Positions 1 to 9,968 of a DNA stretch of 64,000 nt are shown piece by piece (position 1 is the stretch's first letter; the number at the start of each line of letters is the position of its first letter). A program made the position numbers and the translations under genes. The DNA comes from Verrucomicrobia bacterium UBA3841 (GTDB lineage Bacteria; Verrucomicrobiota; Kiritimatiellia; RFP12; UBA1067): NCBI GenBank assembly GCA_002392765.1, contig DGHT01000022.1, positions 51,779 through 115,778 of the forward strand, in the 5' to 3' direction. Below the pieces are notes generated by a model. It made no database searches, was not told the DNA's origin, and saw only the letters and a program-made list of their open reading frames with translations.

Positions 1-382
1 TCACGGCCTTCGTGACATCCAGCTTGTAGCCGAGGTATCCGTATGTTCCGCCGCCGACGAGCTGTCCGTTCAGGATCACCTCGCTGCGCCCCATCACTCC
101 GTCGAATTCGAGATAGGCGCGTCCGTCCATGTCGAGATTGTCCCGATCCTCGTCCGACAGCGCGAATGTCCGGCGGTACTCGCCGGCGCCGCGCCACGGC
201 AGTGCCCCGGTCCAGCCGCCCTCCAGATTCGGCGCGAACGGCCCCGAAATTCCCCAGTCATGAGGCACGACGACGCTGCGCCATGCCTCATTGACCTCGT
301 TCGTGTTCGCGTCAAGAGTCCTGCGGAACTCCCAGTTCCCCGTCAGGGCCGTCACTGCGGCCAGCATGCACAAGGTGTTCAT
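1..382 (-). CDS. GH2 family beta-galactosidase, N-terminal fragment (runs off window)
   Basis: Only the first 127 codons are present; the gene continues beyond base 1. It begins at an ATG whose first bases overlap the TGA of the upstream PATR gene (ATGA, 379-382), so translation is probably coupled. The translated start contains VVVPHDWGISGPF, GGWTGALPW, EYRRTFAL and AYLEFDGVMGRSEVILNG, the pattern of the N-terminal sugar-binding jelly roll of GH2 beta-galactosidases. The first 15 residues are mildly hydrophobic and could be a weak export signal. The catalytic TIM barrel lies outside the window, so substrate cannot be judged. The family assignment rests on recognised motifs only. Confidence 0.82.
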   Translation of the reverse strand, partial: MNTLCMLAAVTALTGNWEFRRTLDANTNEVNEAWRSVVVPHDWGISGPFAPNLEGGWTGALPWRGAGEYRRTFALSDEDRDNLDMDGRAYLEFDGVMGRSEVILNGQLVGGGTYGYLGYKLDVTKAV

Positions 383-3297
383 CGGAAAAATAACGTCATC
401 CCGCCGCTGACGAGATGTGCGTAGATGGTGTTGCCGGAGCGCGTGAACACGGTGCGCACCCTTTCACCGTCGTTGACGGCGCGGAGCTTTGTCAGGTCGA
501 AAGACGCCCCTTCAGGCAGCGTCAGGACCGGCAACGTCGCATTCGGCCAGTGTCTGTCCTCGGAACGACCGAAATCTACAGTCCAGTAGCTCTGGCCGTC
601 CGCAAGCTGCACCTCGGCGTTGACAAGCGTCAGGCCAGAATCACCGCCGTCGGTCGTCGCTGTCGCAGGCACGGTAAACCCTGGCGTCGTGAACACAAGC
701 TTTTCCCCGGCGGACGACAACGTGCCGCCGTTGAGTCCGACGGTGCCAAGCGCCTGCGTCCCGGCCTCGTCCGAGCAGTCGATGCGAAGCGTCGCCCCCT
801 TCGCGACAGCCACAGGCATGGAAGCGCGGAATGTGCCGTTGGAAAACACGAGTGTACCCTCTTCTACGGACAGCGGTCCCGTCCATCCGGCGACCATTTC
901 GGGCTTCGACTGCGTGATAGTGCCTGTGTTGCGGCTATCGGCCTTGTTCTGAGACGTCAGAACGACCTGCTGGTCCATGTAGAGCGTGCCTTTGCCGATC
1001 TTGGCGACTTTCGCCCTGCCTGTGACCTGGAGTCCCATCCAGTGGGAAACGTCCTCCTCGACGCCGAAGGACACTGTCCGGTCATCCGCCCCAGCGTCTG
1101 TTCCGAACACTATCTCGCCCTGCTGAACTCCATTTCCGTTGGCCTTGCCGTAGCTTACGCCGTCACCGCTCTGGAACCAGACAGTGGCGTCTCCCTGGTC
1201 GCAACGCAGCCTGGCCGACGAAGTCGTGCAGTTGAAGTGGATTCCGCCGCAGCGCAGTGTCGAGCCGTTGCGCAGGTACAGCTGGGGAATTCCCTCGGCC
1301 TGTGCTCCGTACGTCTCAGAAACGTCGATTACGCTGCTGTCGGCAATGATCTTCGGATCGCCGGACCCGACAAGGCCCTTCCCGGCGAAAACGCTGTTCG
1401 TCATGTACATCGTCGTCGATGTCGGCGACCCGAATATGGACGACACATAGCGCCTGACGCGCAACGTCGAATTCGTCAGGGCAATGGAAATGGTTGCCGG
1501 AAGTCTCGCTGAATGCCCGTCGCGAGCGACATGGAAGCAGCTCCGATTCGCGTTGGCGCTAGGCCTCGCGTTTCCGAAACCAGCAACGTCAAAACAGGAA
1601 TCGACCATCGAAAACGACCAGTTTGTCGGATAGGCCATGTCGTACACGCTGCTCGACGTGTCTGTGTCGCACAGGCCAAGGACATAATACTGCGCGTAGT
1701 CGCCCGTCGAACGAAGCGCGGCGCCATCAAGCGAGAACGACCACTTGCGGTTCACGGAATCCCAGCCGCGGCCGTTCGCGAAGTACGCATTGAACTCTAC
1801 CACGCGGTTGGTTCCGCACCCTACGAGGCGCAGTCCTCCGTCAAGGACGTTGAACCCGTAGAGGCCCTTCATGTCCGGCAGCGATCCGTCCGCATGGAAC
1901 TCCGGCACGGATGTCGGAGTGTCATACGGGCTCTCGCGCGTCTTGTCGGCCACGACGTTCCAGGTCCAGTCGTCGCCGAACGAAACAGGCCAGGACTCGT
2001 AGTCCGGCAGCGCCAGCGTCAGCGTTCCGGAGCCCGTCTTGACGATTCCGCCGCCTGTGAACGCCACGACCGTGCCGAGCGATACGTCATTCGGCGCATG
2101 GACTACCGTCGCGACCTTGTTCGAGGTCGTCCCCTGGATAGTCAGCTGGCGCAGAGGGCTAATCTCGCCCGCGCCGGTCAGGTCGAGATAGCCGCCATCT
2201 AACACAGCGGAATCAAACGACGACGCATCGTAGGCAACCCAGTCTCCAGAAGCGTTTCGCATCTCGTGTACCCACCGCCATGTCAGCTGCCGGCACTCCC
2301 CTTCGCCCTGCACCGCCTCATACGACTTTGCAGACGACACGGTTGCGCTTGACCATGTCCCCTGCGAACGGTCGTACGTCTTCAGCTCGTATCCCGTGCA
2401 GCGCGACCGTACGCCGAGATCCTCCCGCTCGCAGTCCTCCGCCGTCGCAACAATGCTGTCCCCGGTCTTGACGAACGTGCAGCCTACCGCCGGAGTCATC
2501 TTCCCGCTCGTCACGCCCGAGCTGGCGACCTCCAGCCATCCGTCCTGCGGAACCGGCCCGACTTCCTCGCCGCCTTCAAGAGACATCGTGCCGCGGTTGG
2601 CGCAGAACTTTCCGAGCAGCACCTCGTAGAGACCATACCGCGCAGTCGAGGACTCCGCCGCATCGTCGTCGCGCGCCGGCACGAACCAGCGCTTCAAAGA
2701 GCCGAACTCGTCGTAGATCTTGACCCAGTAGACAGTCATCGGGGCGACGTTGTTTACGGTATCTTTCGTGGGATCGAGCTTATCTGCGTCCGTACCCTTG
2801 GTGTGCGACGCAAGGAAAACGAGCGGGGAGCCCGGAGTATAGTCCCCGACGGCAGCATCAGCCGAGATTTTGACAGTCGTGACCGTCGTGCCATCGTCGA
2901 TGCGCCCCTGACAACGTCCGGCATCATAGACAATCGTTATTGGCGTATCGGACGGCAGCGCAAAACCGCTGGCTGTAGACGCCGACGTGCCCTTGCGGTC
3001 AAAGCGCATGCTCCCTCCGCCGATGAGAAAAAGGGATTGCGTCCGATCCCATGCGCTGCTGCCGCGGGAGCAAAACACAGTCCAGTTCTCCCCTGCTTTC
3101 CTCTCCGCCGGAAACGACACGCACAACTCAATGCGGTTGCTGCAGCTTGGGGTGTAGTCGCTGACGATAAACGCAGAGCCATCATCGTAAGACGTCGTCG
3201 AGATCGACGTCAGTTCCGTATAGGACGCCGCCGCACCCAGCGAACCGAGGATGCAGCAGACGCCGGCGAATGCCGTTTTGCATATACTTGTTCTCAT
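379..3297 (-). CDS. Secreted PATR-type beta-strand repeat protein
   Basis: A 972-residue protein with a clear signal peptide (about residues 1-24, MRTSICKTAFAGVCCILGSL followed by GAAAS). Residues about 30-230 look like a LamG/concanavalin-like beta sandwich ending in a segment around VYWVKIYDEFGSLKRWFVPA. The rest is beta-strand rich and carries autotransporter-associated (PATR-like) strands such as GSGTLTLALP, KIGKGTLYMD and VEEGTLVFSNGTF. No catalytic motif and no C-terminal beta-barrel translocator were seen, so a cell-surface or carbohydrate-contacting role is an inference. It lies 1 nt downstream of the LamG-glycosidase gene and overlaps the GH2 start by 4 nt, so the three genes probably form one transcript. 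Confidence 0.75.
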   Translation of the reverse strand: MRTSICKTAFAGVCCILGSLGAAASYTELTSISTTSYDDGSAFIVSDYTPSCSNRIELCVSFPAERKAGENWTVFCSRGSSAWDRTQSLFLIGGGSMRFDRKGTSASTASGFALPSDTPITIVYDAGRCQGRIDDGTTVTTVKISADAAVGDYTPGSPLVFLASHTKGTDADKLDPTKDTVNNVAPMTVYWVKIYDEFGSLKRWFVPARDDDAAESSTARYGLYEVLLGKFCANRGTMSLEGGEEVGPVPQDGWLEVASSGVTSGKMTPAVGCTFVKTGDSIVATAEDCEREDLGVRSRCTGYELKTYDRSQGTWSSATVSSAKSYEAVQGEGECRQLTWRWVHEMRNASGDWVAYDASSFDSAVLDGGYLDLTGAGEISPLRQLTIQGTTSNKVATVVHAPNDVSLGTVVAFTGGGIVKTGSGTLTLALPDYESWPVSFGDDWTWNVVADKTRESPYDTPTSVPEFHADGSLPDMKGLYGFNVLDGGLRLVGCGTNRVVEFNAYFANGRGWDSVNRKWSFSLDGAALRSTGDYAQYYVLGLCDTDTSSSVYDMAYPTNWSFSMVDSCFDVAGFGNARPSANANRSCFHVARDGHSARLPATISIALTNSTLRVRRYVSSIFGSPTSTTMYMTNSVFAGKGLVGSGDPKIIADSSVIDVSETYGAQAEGIPQLYLRNGSTLRCGGIHFNCTTSSARLRCDQGDATVWFQSGDGVSYGKANGNGVQQGEIVFGTDAGADDRTVSFGVEEDVSHWMGLQVTGRAKVAKIGKGTLYMDQQVVLTSQNKADSRNTGTITQSKPEMVAGWTGPLSVEEGTLVFSNGTFRASMPVAVAKGATLRIDCSDEAGTQALGTVGLNGGTLSSAGEKLVFTTPGFTVPATATTDGGDSGLTLVNAEVQLADGQSYWTVDFGRSEDRHWPNATLPVLTLPEGASFDLTKLRAVNDGERVRTVFTRSGNTIYAHLVSGGMTLFFR

Positions 3298-3298
3298 G

Positions 3299-6200
3299 TT
3301 ATTTCTCCTTGTTTGTAGATTTGAGTTCGTACTTGCCCCAGAGGTCGACCCTGGTGTTGTTGTCGAAAGTCCCGTTGAACGTCATGGCCGACTTGCGGAG
3401 CTCCGATTCGGCGTCCGTGTCGTTCACTGTGAAATCGAGCCTGAGGCGCGACCCGGCGCGAACGCGGAACGCCGACCCCTCGGCGGGACGGATCCTGCCC
3501 TGCACGACATATCCGCCGTCCGTGCGCCGTCCGACGGCCTCGACGGAAACGGACGACTTGTCGCCCATCGCCGTCCAGCTGTCCACGCGGCTCGGCGCGG
3601 CCGAGGCGGAGTCGACTGCGCAGCACGTCGTCTGGTCCGCGCCAGGCGAACGCTGGGTGCCGAGCTTGCCGGCTTCGCGCGTGTCGGTGAAGACCTCGAG
3701 GCAGTCGTAGCAGAACGGAAGTTTGCCGTCCGCCGGGCAGGGGCACACCACGTCGTCCGTCACCTTCATGATGAAGTGAATCGCGTCGTCCTCGGTCCAA
3801 CCGAGCTTAAGGCGGCACGAGAGGTCATTGGGGCCAGCCCAGTGCGGATTCCACAGGCAGGCGAGGTTGGGACGCCCGTGCGAGACATCCTCAAGGCTGT
3901 CGCAGACGTATTCGCGCACGCCTTCCCATCCGTCCCCGGACGCATCGAACTTCGGCGCCTTCTCCAATACGGGGATGAACATCTTCGATCCGTTCGAGTC
4001 GAACGGCGCCGCCGCGGCCGCGACGACCTTCCCGTCCCGGCGGAACTCGAAGCGTGCGACGTACGCGCGGCTGCGGAGCGAAACGGACTTTACCGAAAAG
4101 GGAATCTCAAGGCGCTCGCCTGGTTTGAGGGAGACTGGCACATCCACGGGCGCGATCTCCATGCCGCGCTCGCCGACGGAAGCGAGATGCCCGGAAATCG
4201 AAACGCCGCTCTCGTTGACAAGCGTCGCGACGCCGTTCAGCGTGCCGTCGCCCGGCATGGTCTTGGGCATGCGGACCTTGAGCATCGCCGACTCGGCGAA
4301 GTCTCCGGGCACGTCGAACACGTAGAGCGGATTCATCCCGGCCTTGACGCTTAGGATGCCCGTCCCGTCCGTTCGCACCGACCCGAAGTTGCCGAGCATG
4401 TCCATCGTGCGGTATGTCTTGTCCGGCGCGAGCCGGAAGTTGATCGGCTCGTCAGCCATGCCGCAGATCGCGGCAATCCGCGAGCCGTCGTCCTGTTCGA
4501 CGATAAAGCACGCCATGTTGAGCGACGCCAGCGGAAGGCGCGAGACGCGCGTCTGGCGGTTGAGGACCTGCCCGGCCAGCGCGGTCCACGCGACGCCCTG
4601 GAGGCTGGGCGGGCTTTTGAGACCCGGCGCCATGCACTTCACGTAGAACTTGAACCCCAGCGCCAGTTCGGAGAGGACGGCATGCACCTGCATCGCGGCG
4701 GCTTCGTCCTCCGGTGCGCACGGCATCGAAGTCATGAACATCTCGTATCCGTGCGAGACACATGCGGAGTACCCGGCCCGGCGAGCCTCCTCGTGCGTCA
4801 TCGGGCGACGCCCTACGCGCGGCAGGTAGTCGTAGCCGCTTTCCGTGTTCCAGTATTCGAGCTTCCTGCCGGGATGTTTCGCGAAGATGGCGCGGATGGG
4901 CTTGGTAGGGTCGTTCAGATTCATCTCCATCAGCGGATTGCCGCGGTAGGAATGGTAGGAAATGCCGTCGACGAGCGACGCAACCTCGTCCGTCAGCATC
5001 CTGTCGGTCCACGGCAGGCCCACGGGGCATACGCCAGCAGGGAAGAGCTTCACCTCGGGATGGCGCTCGCGGATGAGCCGGGCCGCGAGGGCGATCGACT
5101 CGCTCGCGGAATCCGGGGTCGCGCGGTGGTCGTCCGGTTCGCTCATGAACTCGACGCCGAATACGTTGACCTGCGGGAGGAAGTCTGCGACATCCGCGTA
5201 GTAGCGCTCCCACTGCGCCCGCTTCTCGGCCGTCATCGTCGAAAGCTTCTCGCCTTTCGTGGGATATCCGAAGAACACGAAATTACGCAGCTCCGGGGTA
5301 ATGGCGCGGCGGTTTTCGAATTGCTTCCTGGCGACATCTCTCCAGTCGCTCTTGAGCCAGCTCGTGAACGGGCTGTGGAAATCCGCGCGGCGAATCGGCG
5401 AATCGTACGAGAAGTCGTTGTCGACCGCCCACAGCCCCATCGGGTTGCGGGCAGTCAATCCGCCTTCCGGAGCCTTCGGCGTCACGGCGACGACGCGCGA
5501 GGGATCGAGACGGCGCACGATTTCGCCGCCGGGCCCCTTTACCGTCACGTCGACGAAATAGACGCCGCAGACAGGCGGCTCAAGCACGAGCTCCGCCCTG
5601 CCGCCTCCCTTGACGGAGAACGTCTCGGACTTTCGGAACGGCCCCATCATCTGCTCGCATACAATCTCGACCGTATGTACACCAGCGAACATGTCATCAT
5701 CTGGAATCGCAACCGAGACTGGAATCGGCGTTCCTATGCGGAAATAGCCGCTGGAATCGTCCGGTACGCATATCTCGATCTGCCTGCGCTTCGCCTCAGC
5801 GTCGTTGAACGCAGCCATCGCCTTCTGCTGGTCGGACTCCGGCACGGACGGCTTCCCCGCGTCATACAGCGAGTCAAGTTCGGCGACGGAGAGCGCTCGG
5901 TCGAATACCAGTATCTCGTCGCAGTCGACAAATTCGATTTTCTCACGGTTGAAGTTGTAGCCGACACGCACATACGGCGTACCGCCCCATCCGCCGATTT
6001 CGGACGTGAGTTCATTCAGCTGCCCCGGCTTCGGATGCGGCGCAGTCATCAGCGGAATCAGGGAGTTCGTGCAGGCGACCTCGGACGTGCGCCCGTCCGC
6101 GTAGATGCGGCAGAACCCGTCGCCGAGCGTACAGGCGACGAGATGCCACTGTCCGCTCTTGCAGTCCTTGAGGCGGAAGTCGAGCCGCTCGGCCGCATTC

Positions 6201-6742
6201 GTCGCCGCCAGCCGAAAGCCGAGCTGACCCTCGGGACACCACGGCGTTATGTCGTGGAAGAAATGGAATCCGCTCTGCTTCGTGTGGGCGTCTCCGAGGA
6301 AAAGAAGCCCCGTGCCGCCGTGCTTCGTCTCGCCGGTCGGGCGCATCCACATTGCAAATGTAAAGCCGTTCGCAAGTTCGCGTCCCGTCACAGCCATGCG
6401 GTGAAGCGCGGCCATTGTAGTTCCGCTGCGGACGGCGAACGATCCGGGGCGACGCCCGTCCGCGATCCAGCGCGGCGCAATCTCGGTCGGGCGGCCCTTG
6501 CCCCTGCATCGCCAGCCGTACGGCTTGACCGTCACAAGGCTCATCGAGCCGAATGGTCCGCCGGTAATCGCGATTCTGTCGGAATCGACTGGCGCGGAGT
6601 TTGCGACCTCCGTGCCGAATCCCTCCTCGAATGTGTAGTGGCGGATGAGACCGGAAACGCCGTTCGGTGTCGATGCTCCGAGCGCACAACTCGCAAACAA
6701 TGACAGCGCAGGAAGTGACAATCTTGATACAGTGTGTTTCAT
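3299..6742 (-). CDS. Secreted LamG-clan A glycoside hydrolase-CBM9-like protein
   Basis: The start is placed at the ATG at 6742, which gives a signal peptide (MKHTVSRLSLPALSLFASCA) and a 1147-residue protein; a longer frame upstream lacks one. Residues about 25-240 form a LamG domain (GLIRHYTFEEGFGTEVAN, FTFAMWMRP, QWHLVACTL, ILVFDRALSVAELD). The middle is a TIM-barrel hydrolase of clan A type with a plausible acid/base Glu at about 535 (EFMSEPDD) and nucleophile Glu at about 634 (YWNTESGY), about 100 residues apart as expected. The last 250 residues resemble CBM9-type domains (DDAIHFIMKVTDD). Exact GH family and substrate are unknown. It is divergent from a sensor kinase gene. Confidence 0.72.
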   Translation of the reverse strand: MKHTVSRLSLPALSLFASCALGASTPNGVSGLIRHYTFEEGFGTEVANSAPVDSDRIAITGGPFGSMSLVTVKPYGWRCRGKGRPTEIAPRWIADGRRPGSFAVRSGTTMAALHRMAVTGRELANGFTFAMWMRPTGETKHGGTGLLFLGDAHTKQSGFHFFHDITPWCPEGQLGFRLAATNAAERLDFRLKDCKSGQWHLVACTLGDGFCRIYADGRTSEVACTNSLIPLMTAPHPKPGQLNELTSEIGGWGGTPYVRVGYNFNREKIEFVDCDEILVFDRALSVAELDSLYDAGKPSVPESDQQKAMAAFNDAEAKRRQIEICVPDDSSGYFRIGTPIPVSVAIPDDDMFAGVHTVEIVCEQMMGPFRKSETFSVKGGGRAELVLEPPVCGVYFVDVTVKGPGGEIVRRLDPSRVVAVTPKAPEGGLTARNPMGLWAVDNDFSYDSPIRRADFHSPFTSWLKSDWRDVARKQFENRRAITPELRNFVFFGYPTKGEKLSTMTAEKRAQWERYYADVADFLPQVNVFGVEFMSEPDDHRATPDSASESIALAARLIRERHPEVKLFPAGVCPVGLPWTDRMLTDEVASLVDGISYHSYRGNPLMEMNLNDPTKPIRAIFAKHPGRKLEYWNTESGYDYLPRVGRRPMTHEEARRAGYSACVSHGYEMFMTSMPCAPEDEAAAMQVHAVLSELALGFKFYVKCMAPGLKSPPSLQGVAWTALAGQVLNRQTRVSRLPLASLNMACFIVEQDDGSRIAAICGMADEPINFRLAPDKTYRTMDMLGNFGSVRTDGTGILSVKAGMNPLYVFDVPGDFAESAMLKVRMPKTMPGDGTLNGVATLVNESGVSISGHLASVGERGMEIAPVDVPVSLKPGERLEIPFSVKSVSLRSRAYVARFEFRRDGKVVAAAAAPFDSNGSKMFIPVLEKAPKFDASGDGWEGVREYVCDSLEDVSHGRPNLACLWNPHWAGPNDLSCRLKLGWTEDDAIHFIMKVTDDVVCPCPADGKLPFCYDCLEVFTDTREAGKLGTQRSPGADQTTCCAVDSASAAPSRVDSWTAMGDKSSVSVEAVGRRTDGGYVVQGRIRPAEGSAFRVRAGSRLRLDFTVNDTDAESELRKSAMTFNGTFDNNTRVDLWGKYELKSTNKEK

Positions 6743-6749
6743 ACGAATA

Positions 6750-6794
6750 ATTATAGCCAAAATCCGCTTTAAATGAAAGACCCTGTTTACAGGG
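6750..6794 (-). promoter_or_regulatory. Promoter of the LamG-glycosidase operon with adjacent palindrome
   Basis: On the minus strand TATAAT (6750-6755) lies 17 nt from TTTCAT (6773-6778), a reasonable sigma70-type pair just ahead of the start at 6742. Directly upstream is a perfect inverted repeat CCCTGTTTACAGGG (6781-6794), placed where an activator or repressor could bind, between this promoter and the divergent kinase gene at 6832. The pairing of this site with the neighbouring response regulator is inference. Confidence 0.5.
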
Positions 6795-6831
6795 GCTATG
6801 CAAAACGCACGGCTTATGGTAAAATATTTGT

Positions 6832-8979
6832 ATGAATACTGGCTGCCGCACATGGCCCCGTTTCTTCGCGACCTTGGCGATGTTTGCCGCCTCCAATCTG
6901 GCGGCAGCGGCCTCTGCGCAGTCCGTTCTCACGAACTGCACGATGGTGGCGGAGGCCTTCCTTGACGGCGAAACAGTTGCGGATATGGAAGTGGTCGCGA
7001 CGGTGACCGGAGTGGAAGACGACAGCACAAAGGCCAGAACGACCGTATGCGATGGGATAGCCGCTTTCGACTTCGACTATGCAGGCGACAAAGCGACCGG
7101 ACTTAGTCTCGGCGATGTCGTGCGGGTCAGAGGTTCGTTGACGAGGAACATCTACGACGAGCCGGTGACCATCGTCTCTTCCGCCACCGTCATAGCCCAC
7201 GGACCGCCCCCCAAGCCGGTCGACATCTCGCCCGACGAGTTCAAGAGCGGACGTTTCGACGACTGGTTCGTCAGGATATCGGGAGTCGTGCGCTGCACAG
7301 TCCAGGACGAAATCGATCCCAACTGGAGATTTCTGGTGCTGGCGGTCGGAGGGCAGATAGTCTACGTGGCGCAGCATATAAACGCGGCGAGGGAACCGGC
7401 CGACATGGATCTGCTTGGTGCGTCCGTAGCCGTCGCGGGCTTCTGCCGGCGCAATCGCCATGGCGTCAGGCGTCCGCCGTACCGGCGCATAGAGCGCGAG
7501 ATCGTGGCGGTCAGGGACGGAATAGAGGTAATCAAACCCGCCGATGCGGACTTCAGCCGCATGCCGGACATCGGTACGTTCACGTGCCGTCTTCCGGAGA
7601 CGATACCCCTCGACGAGCGATTCCGCGTCAGAGGAAACGTCCTCGCCGTCTGGAACGGCGACACCGCCCTAATACGCGCCGCCACAGGTCCGATCGTGCA
7701 GGTGCAGTTCGCCGCCGAGCCCCTGCCGGCGATCGGGGATTCCGTGGATGTCGCCGGATTCCCGGAATACAATCTCTTCACCTTCGGCCTCAGCGGATGC
7801 GTATGGCGGAAGACCGACCATATCGCGCTGCCCGAACCGTCCGCCACCAACGTAAGCGCGCGCTGTCTGCTTGAAGACGGATTCGGACGCCCCGTGGCGA
7901 AGATCATTCTTCACGGGAAAGCCATCCGGATGGAGGGAGTGGTGCACAGCGCAAGAGGCGAGGGCCTTGACCACCGCATGATTCTCTCGTCCGACGGCTA
8001 CCTCGTGCCCGTAGACGCCGGGACCAGTCCGGAGGCACTTGCCGGCATCCCGGTCGGGAGCCGCGTCTCCGTCACGGGGATATGCGTGATGAACATCGAC
8101 GACTGGAGGCCGGCCGCGCCATTCCCCCGCATCAGGGGCTTCACTGTAGTCATGCGGTCGCCGGAAGACATCCGGGTGTTGGCTTTTCCGCCATGGTGGA
8201 CCCCCGCCCGGCTCACCGCGCTTCTGCTGCTCATTCTGGCCGTGCTGTGCTGCAGCGCACTCCTCAACATACTTCTGAGGCGCCTTGCAAAGCGGCGGCG
8301 ACAGCAGCTTGCGAAGGAAATCCGCACACGCATCGAGTCGGACCTCAAGGTGAAGGAGCGCACGCGTCTCGCGGTAGAGCTCCACGACGCGATGTCCCAG
8401 ACCCTGACGGGAGTCGCGCTTCAGCTCCAGACCGTACGCAGCGGGGAAGGCGCGATGTCCCCACATGCGGCAAAGCACCTCGCCATAGCCGAGAAGTCCC
8501 TTGATTCCTGCCGGACGGAGATGCGGAACTGCATCTGGGACCTCCGCAACGACACGCTGGACTGTCCGGACATGAACGAGGCGATCCGGCATACGCTGTC
8601 CCCGTGCATTGGCGGCGCGAAGCTCTTCGTCCGCTTCGACGTGAACCGCACCCGCTTCGCGGACAACTTTGCGCATGCCCTTCTGCACATCATCCGCGAA
8701 CTTGCCTCCAACGCCGTGAATCACGGCCGCGCAACGCGGATAAGAATCGCAGGATGCATTGAGAACGGGCGGCTGCTGTTCTCGGTCTCTGACAACGGAT
8801 GCGGCTTCGACCCGCAGCACACTCCGGGCATCGAGGAGGGGCATTTCGGGCTCATAGGCGTGCGGGAACGCATAGAGGGCTTCGACGGAAAGCTGAAGAT
8901 AGACAGCGGTCCGAAGGGAACAACCATCACGGCGGCGATGAACATAAAGCCGGACAAAGGACGGGACGAGGCGACATGA
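6832..8979 (+). CDS. Membrane sensor histidine kinase (HisKA_3 type) with large periplasmic region
   Basis: A 715-residue protein with an N-terminal signal sequence or first membrane segment (about residues 8-29), then about 430 residues of extracytoplasmic beta-rich sequence with repeated OB-like units (GDVVRVRGSL, GDSVDVAGFPEYN, GSRVSVTGICV). A transmembrane helix follows at about 463-485. The cytoplasmic part has the HisKA_3 phosphoacceptor motif ELHDAMSQTLTGVALQLQ with His at about 518. The HATPase part has N (ELASNAVNHG) and G boxes (SDNGCGFDP, GHFGLIGVRERI). It overlaps its response regulator by 4 nt. It is divergent from secreted glycan genes, so it probably senses a carbohydrate signal; the ligand is unknown. 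Confidence 0.88.
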   Translation: MNTGCRTWPRFFATLAMFAASNLAAAASAQSVLTNCTMVAEAFLDGETVADMEVVATVTGVEDDSTKARTTVCDGIAAFDFDYAGDKATGLSLGDVVRVRGSLTRNIYDEPVTIVSSATVIAHGPPPKPVDISPDEFKSGRFDDWFVRISGVVRCTVQDEIDPNWRFLVLAVGGQIVYVAQHINAAREPADMDLLGASVAVAGFCRRNRHGVRRPPYRRIEREIVAVRDGIEVIKPADADFSRMPDIGTFTCRLPETIPLDERFRVRGNVLAVWNGDTALIRAATGPIVQVQFAAEPLPAIGDSVDVAGFPEYNLFTFGLSGCVWRKTDHIALPEPSATNVSARCLLEDGFGRPVAKIILHGKAIRMEGVVHSARGEGLDHRMILSSDGYLVPVDAGTSPEALAGIPVGSRVSVTGICVMNIDDWRPAAPFPRIRGFTVVMRSPEDIRVLAFPPWWTPARLTALLLLILAVLCCSALLNILLRRLAKRRRQQLAKEIRTRIESDLKVKERTRLAVELHDAMSQTLTGVALQLQTVRSGEGAMSPHAAKHLAIAEKSLDSCRTEMRNCIWDLRNDTLDCPDMNEAIRHTLSPCIGGAKLFVRFDVNRTRFADNFAHALLHIIRELASNAVNHGRATRIRIAGCIENGRLLFSVSDNGCGFDPQHTPGIEEGHFGLIGVRERIEGFDGKLKIDSGPKGTTITAAMNIKPDKGRDEAT

Positions 8980-9593
8980 AGACAAGAATACTCATTGCAG
9001 ACGACCACGCCATCATCCGCTACGGACTCGCCTCTCTCATCGCGACGCAGCCCGACATGGAAGTCGTCGGACAGGCGAAGAACGGCAGGGAGGCGGTCGA
9101 CATCGCCTGCAGGACAAATCCCGACATCGTCATCATGGACATTGAGATGCCCAAGATGGACGGAGTCGAGGCGACGGAGGCTCTGCGCGACAAGGTGCCG
9201 TCTGCAAAGGTCGTCGTCCTGACGTCGTTCATCGCCTCCGACAAGATTGCCCACGCCCTGGACAGCGGCGCTTCGGGGGCCATAACGAAGACCGCCAACG
9301 AGCAGGCCATACTCCCGACACTGCGGAAAATCGCCGCCGGCGAGCGCGTGATCTCGCCGGACATCAGGCGGCAGCTGGCCGTCGACCCGCCGGTGCCTAA
9401 GCTGTCCCCGCGCCAGCGCGAGATACTCGATTCAATAGTACGCGGGATGACCAACAAGGCGATCGCATCCCAGCTCGGCATCCGCAAGGACGGCGTAGAG
9501 AAGCACATCGAGGCGCTTTTCTCGAAGATCGGCGCGGTGAACCGCGCCGAAGCTGTTGCCATAGCCATGCGAAAACGGCTGCTGAAAACATAG
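8976..9593 (+). CDS. NarL/FixJ-type response regulator
   Basis: The start is the ATG at 8976, overlapping the kinase stop (ATGA); a longer in-frame extension is only shadow sequence. The 205-residue product has a receiver domain with the acidic pair D9-D10, phospho-acceptor Asp55 (IVIMDIEMPKMDGVEA), a Thr in VVVLTSF and a Lys in GAITK. It ends with a LuxR-type helix-turn-helix (KLSPRQREILDSIVRGMTNK ... GVEKHIEALFSKIG). It is the cognate partner of the HisKA_3 kinase and most likely controls the divergent glycosidase operon and perhaps the esterase. The target sites are not proven. Confidence 0.93.
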   Translation: MKTRILIADDHAIIRYGLASLIATQPDMEVVGQAKNGREAVDIACRTNPDIVIMDIEMPKMDGVEATEALRDKVPSAKVVVLTSFIASDKIAHALDSGASGAITKTANEQAILPTLRKIAAGERVISPDIRRQLAVDPPVPKLSPRQREILDSIVRGMTNKAIASQLGIRKDGVEKHIEALFSKIGAVNRAEAVAIAMRKRLLKT

Positions 9594-9882
9594 CCGCCGA
9601 ATTGTTCGCAAACCTCAAATACCAATTCTTTCCGTCGGAAAGGTTTCTGCGTGCCGTCTTTACGCTTTTCCCCACCTGTTTCCACTCTGCGCAACTTGCA
9701 TCGCCCGGCAATGCGGATTCAAGTCTGCCAACTACCTTACGCACATATTCAAGAGGCGCTTCGGCAAGTCGCCCACATCGCTCCGCCGGCATCGCTGATC
9801 GCATCTTGCTTAATGTAGCCGCTCCGCGTTTCAAACCCAGGCAGTTTCATCACGTATGTCTCTGCCTTGTTGTGGTATTTTT

Positions 9883-9910
9883 CTCTCGCAGAGGCGCAGA
9901 GTCGCAGAGA
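9883..9910. repeat. CGCAGAG short-word repeat
   Basis: The segment reads as tandem variants of CGCAGAG (CTCGCAGAGGCGCAGAG and on). A close copy in the opposite orientation lies inside the glycyl radical enzyme gene at 45096-45123. Two near-identical 28-nt segments 35 kb apart indicate a dispersed element rather than chance. Confidence 0.7.
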
Positions 9911-9968
9911 TGGCGTTTGCGGGCAAAGCGGGGACGGGGAGTTGTGAAATTGCGGCAACTGGGAAAGT

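Noticed and set aside
4682..6703. 673-codon open frame on the plus strand
   Set aside because: Antisense shadow of the LamG-glycosidase gene, with no ribosome-binding site or recognisable motif.
9638..9652. Short stem after the response regulator considered as a strong terminator
   Set aside because: The stem is 6 bp and the T-run after it is only three bases, so it was mentioned but not listed as a terminator.
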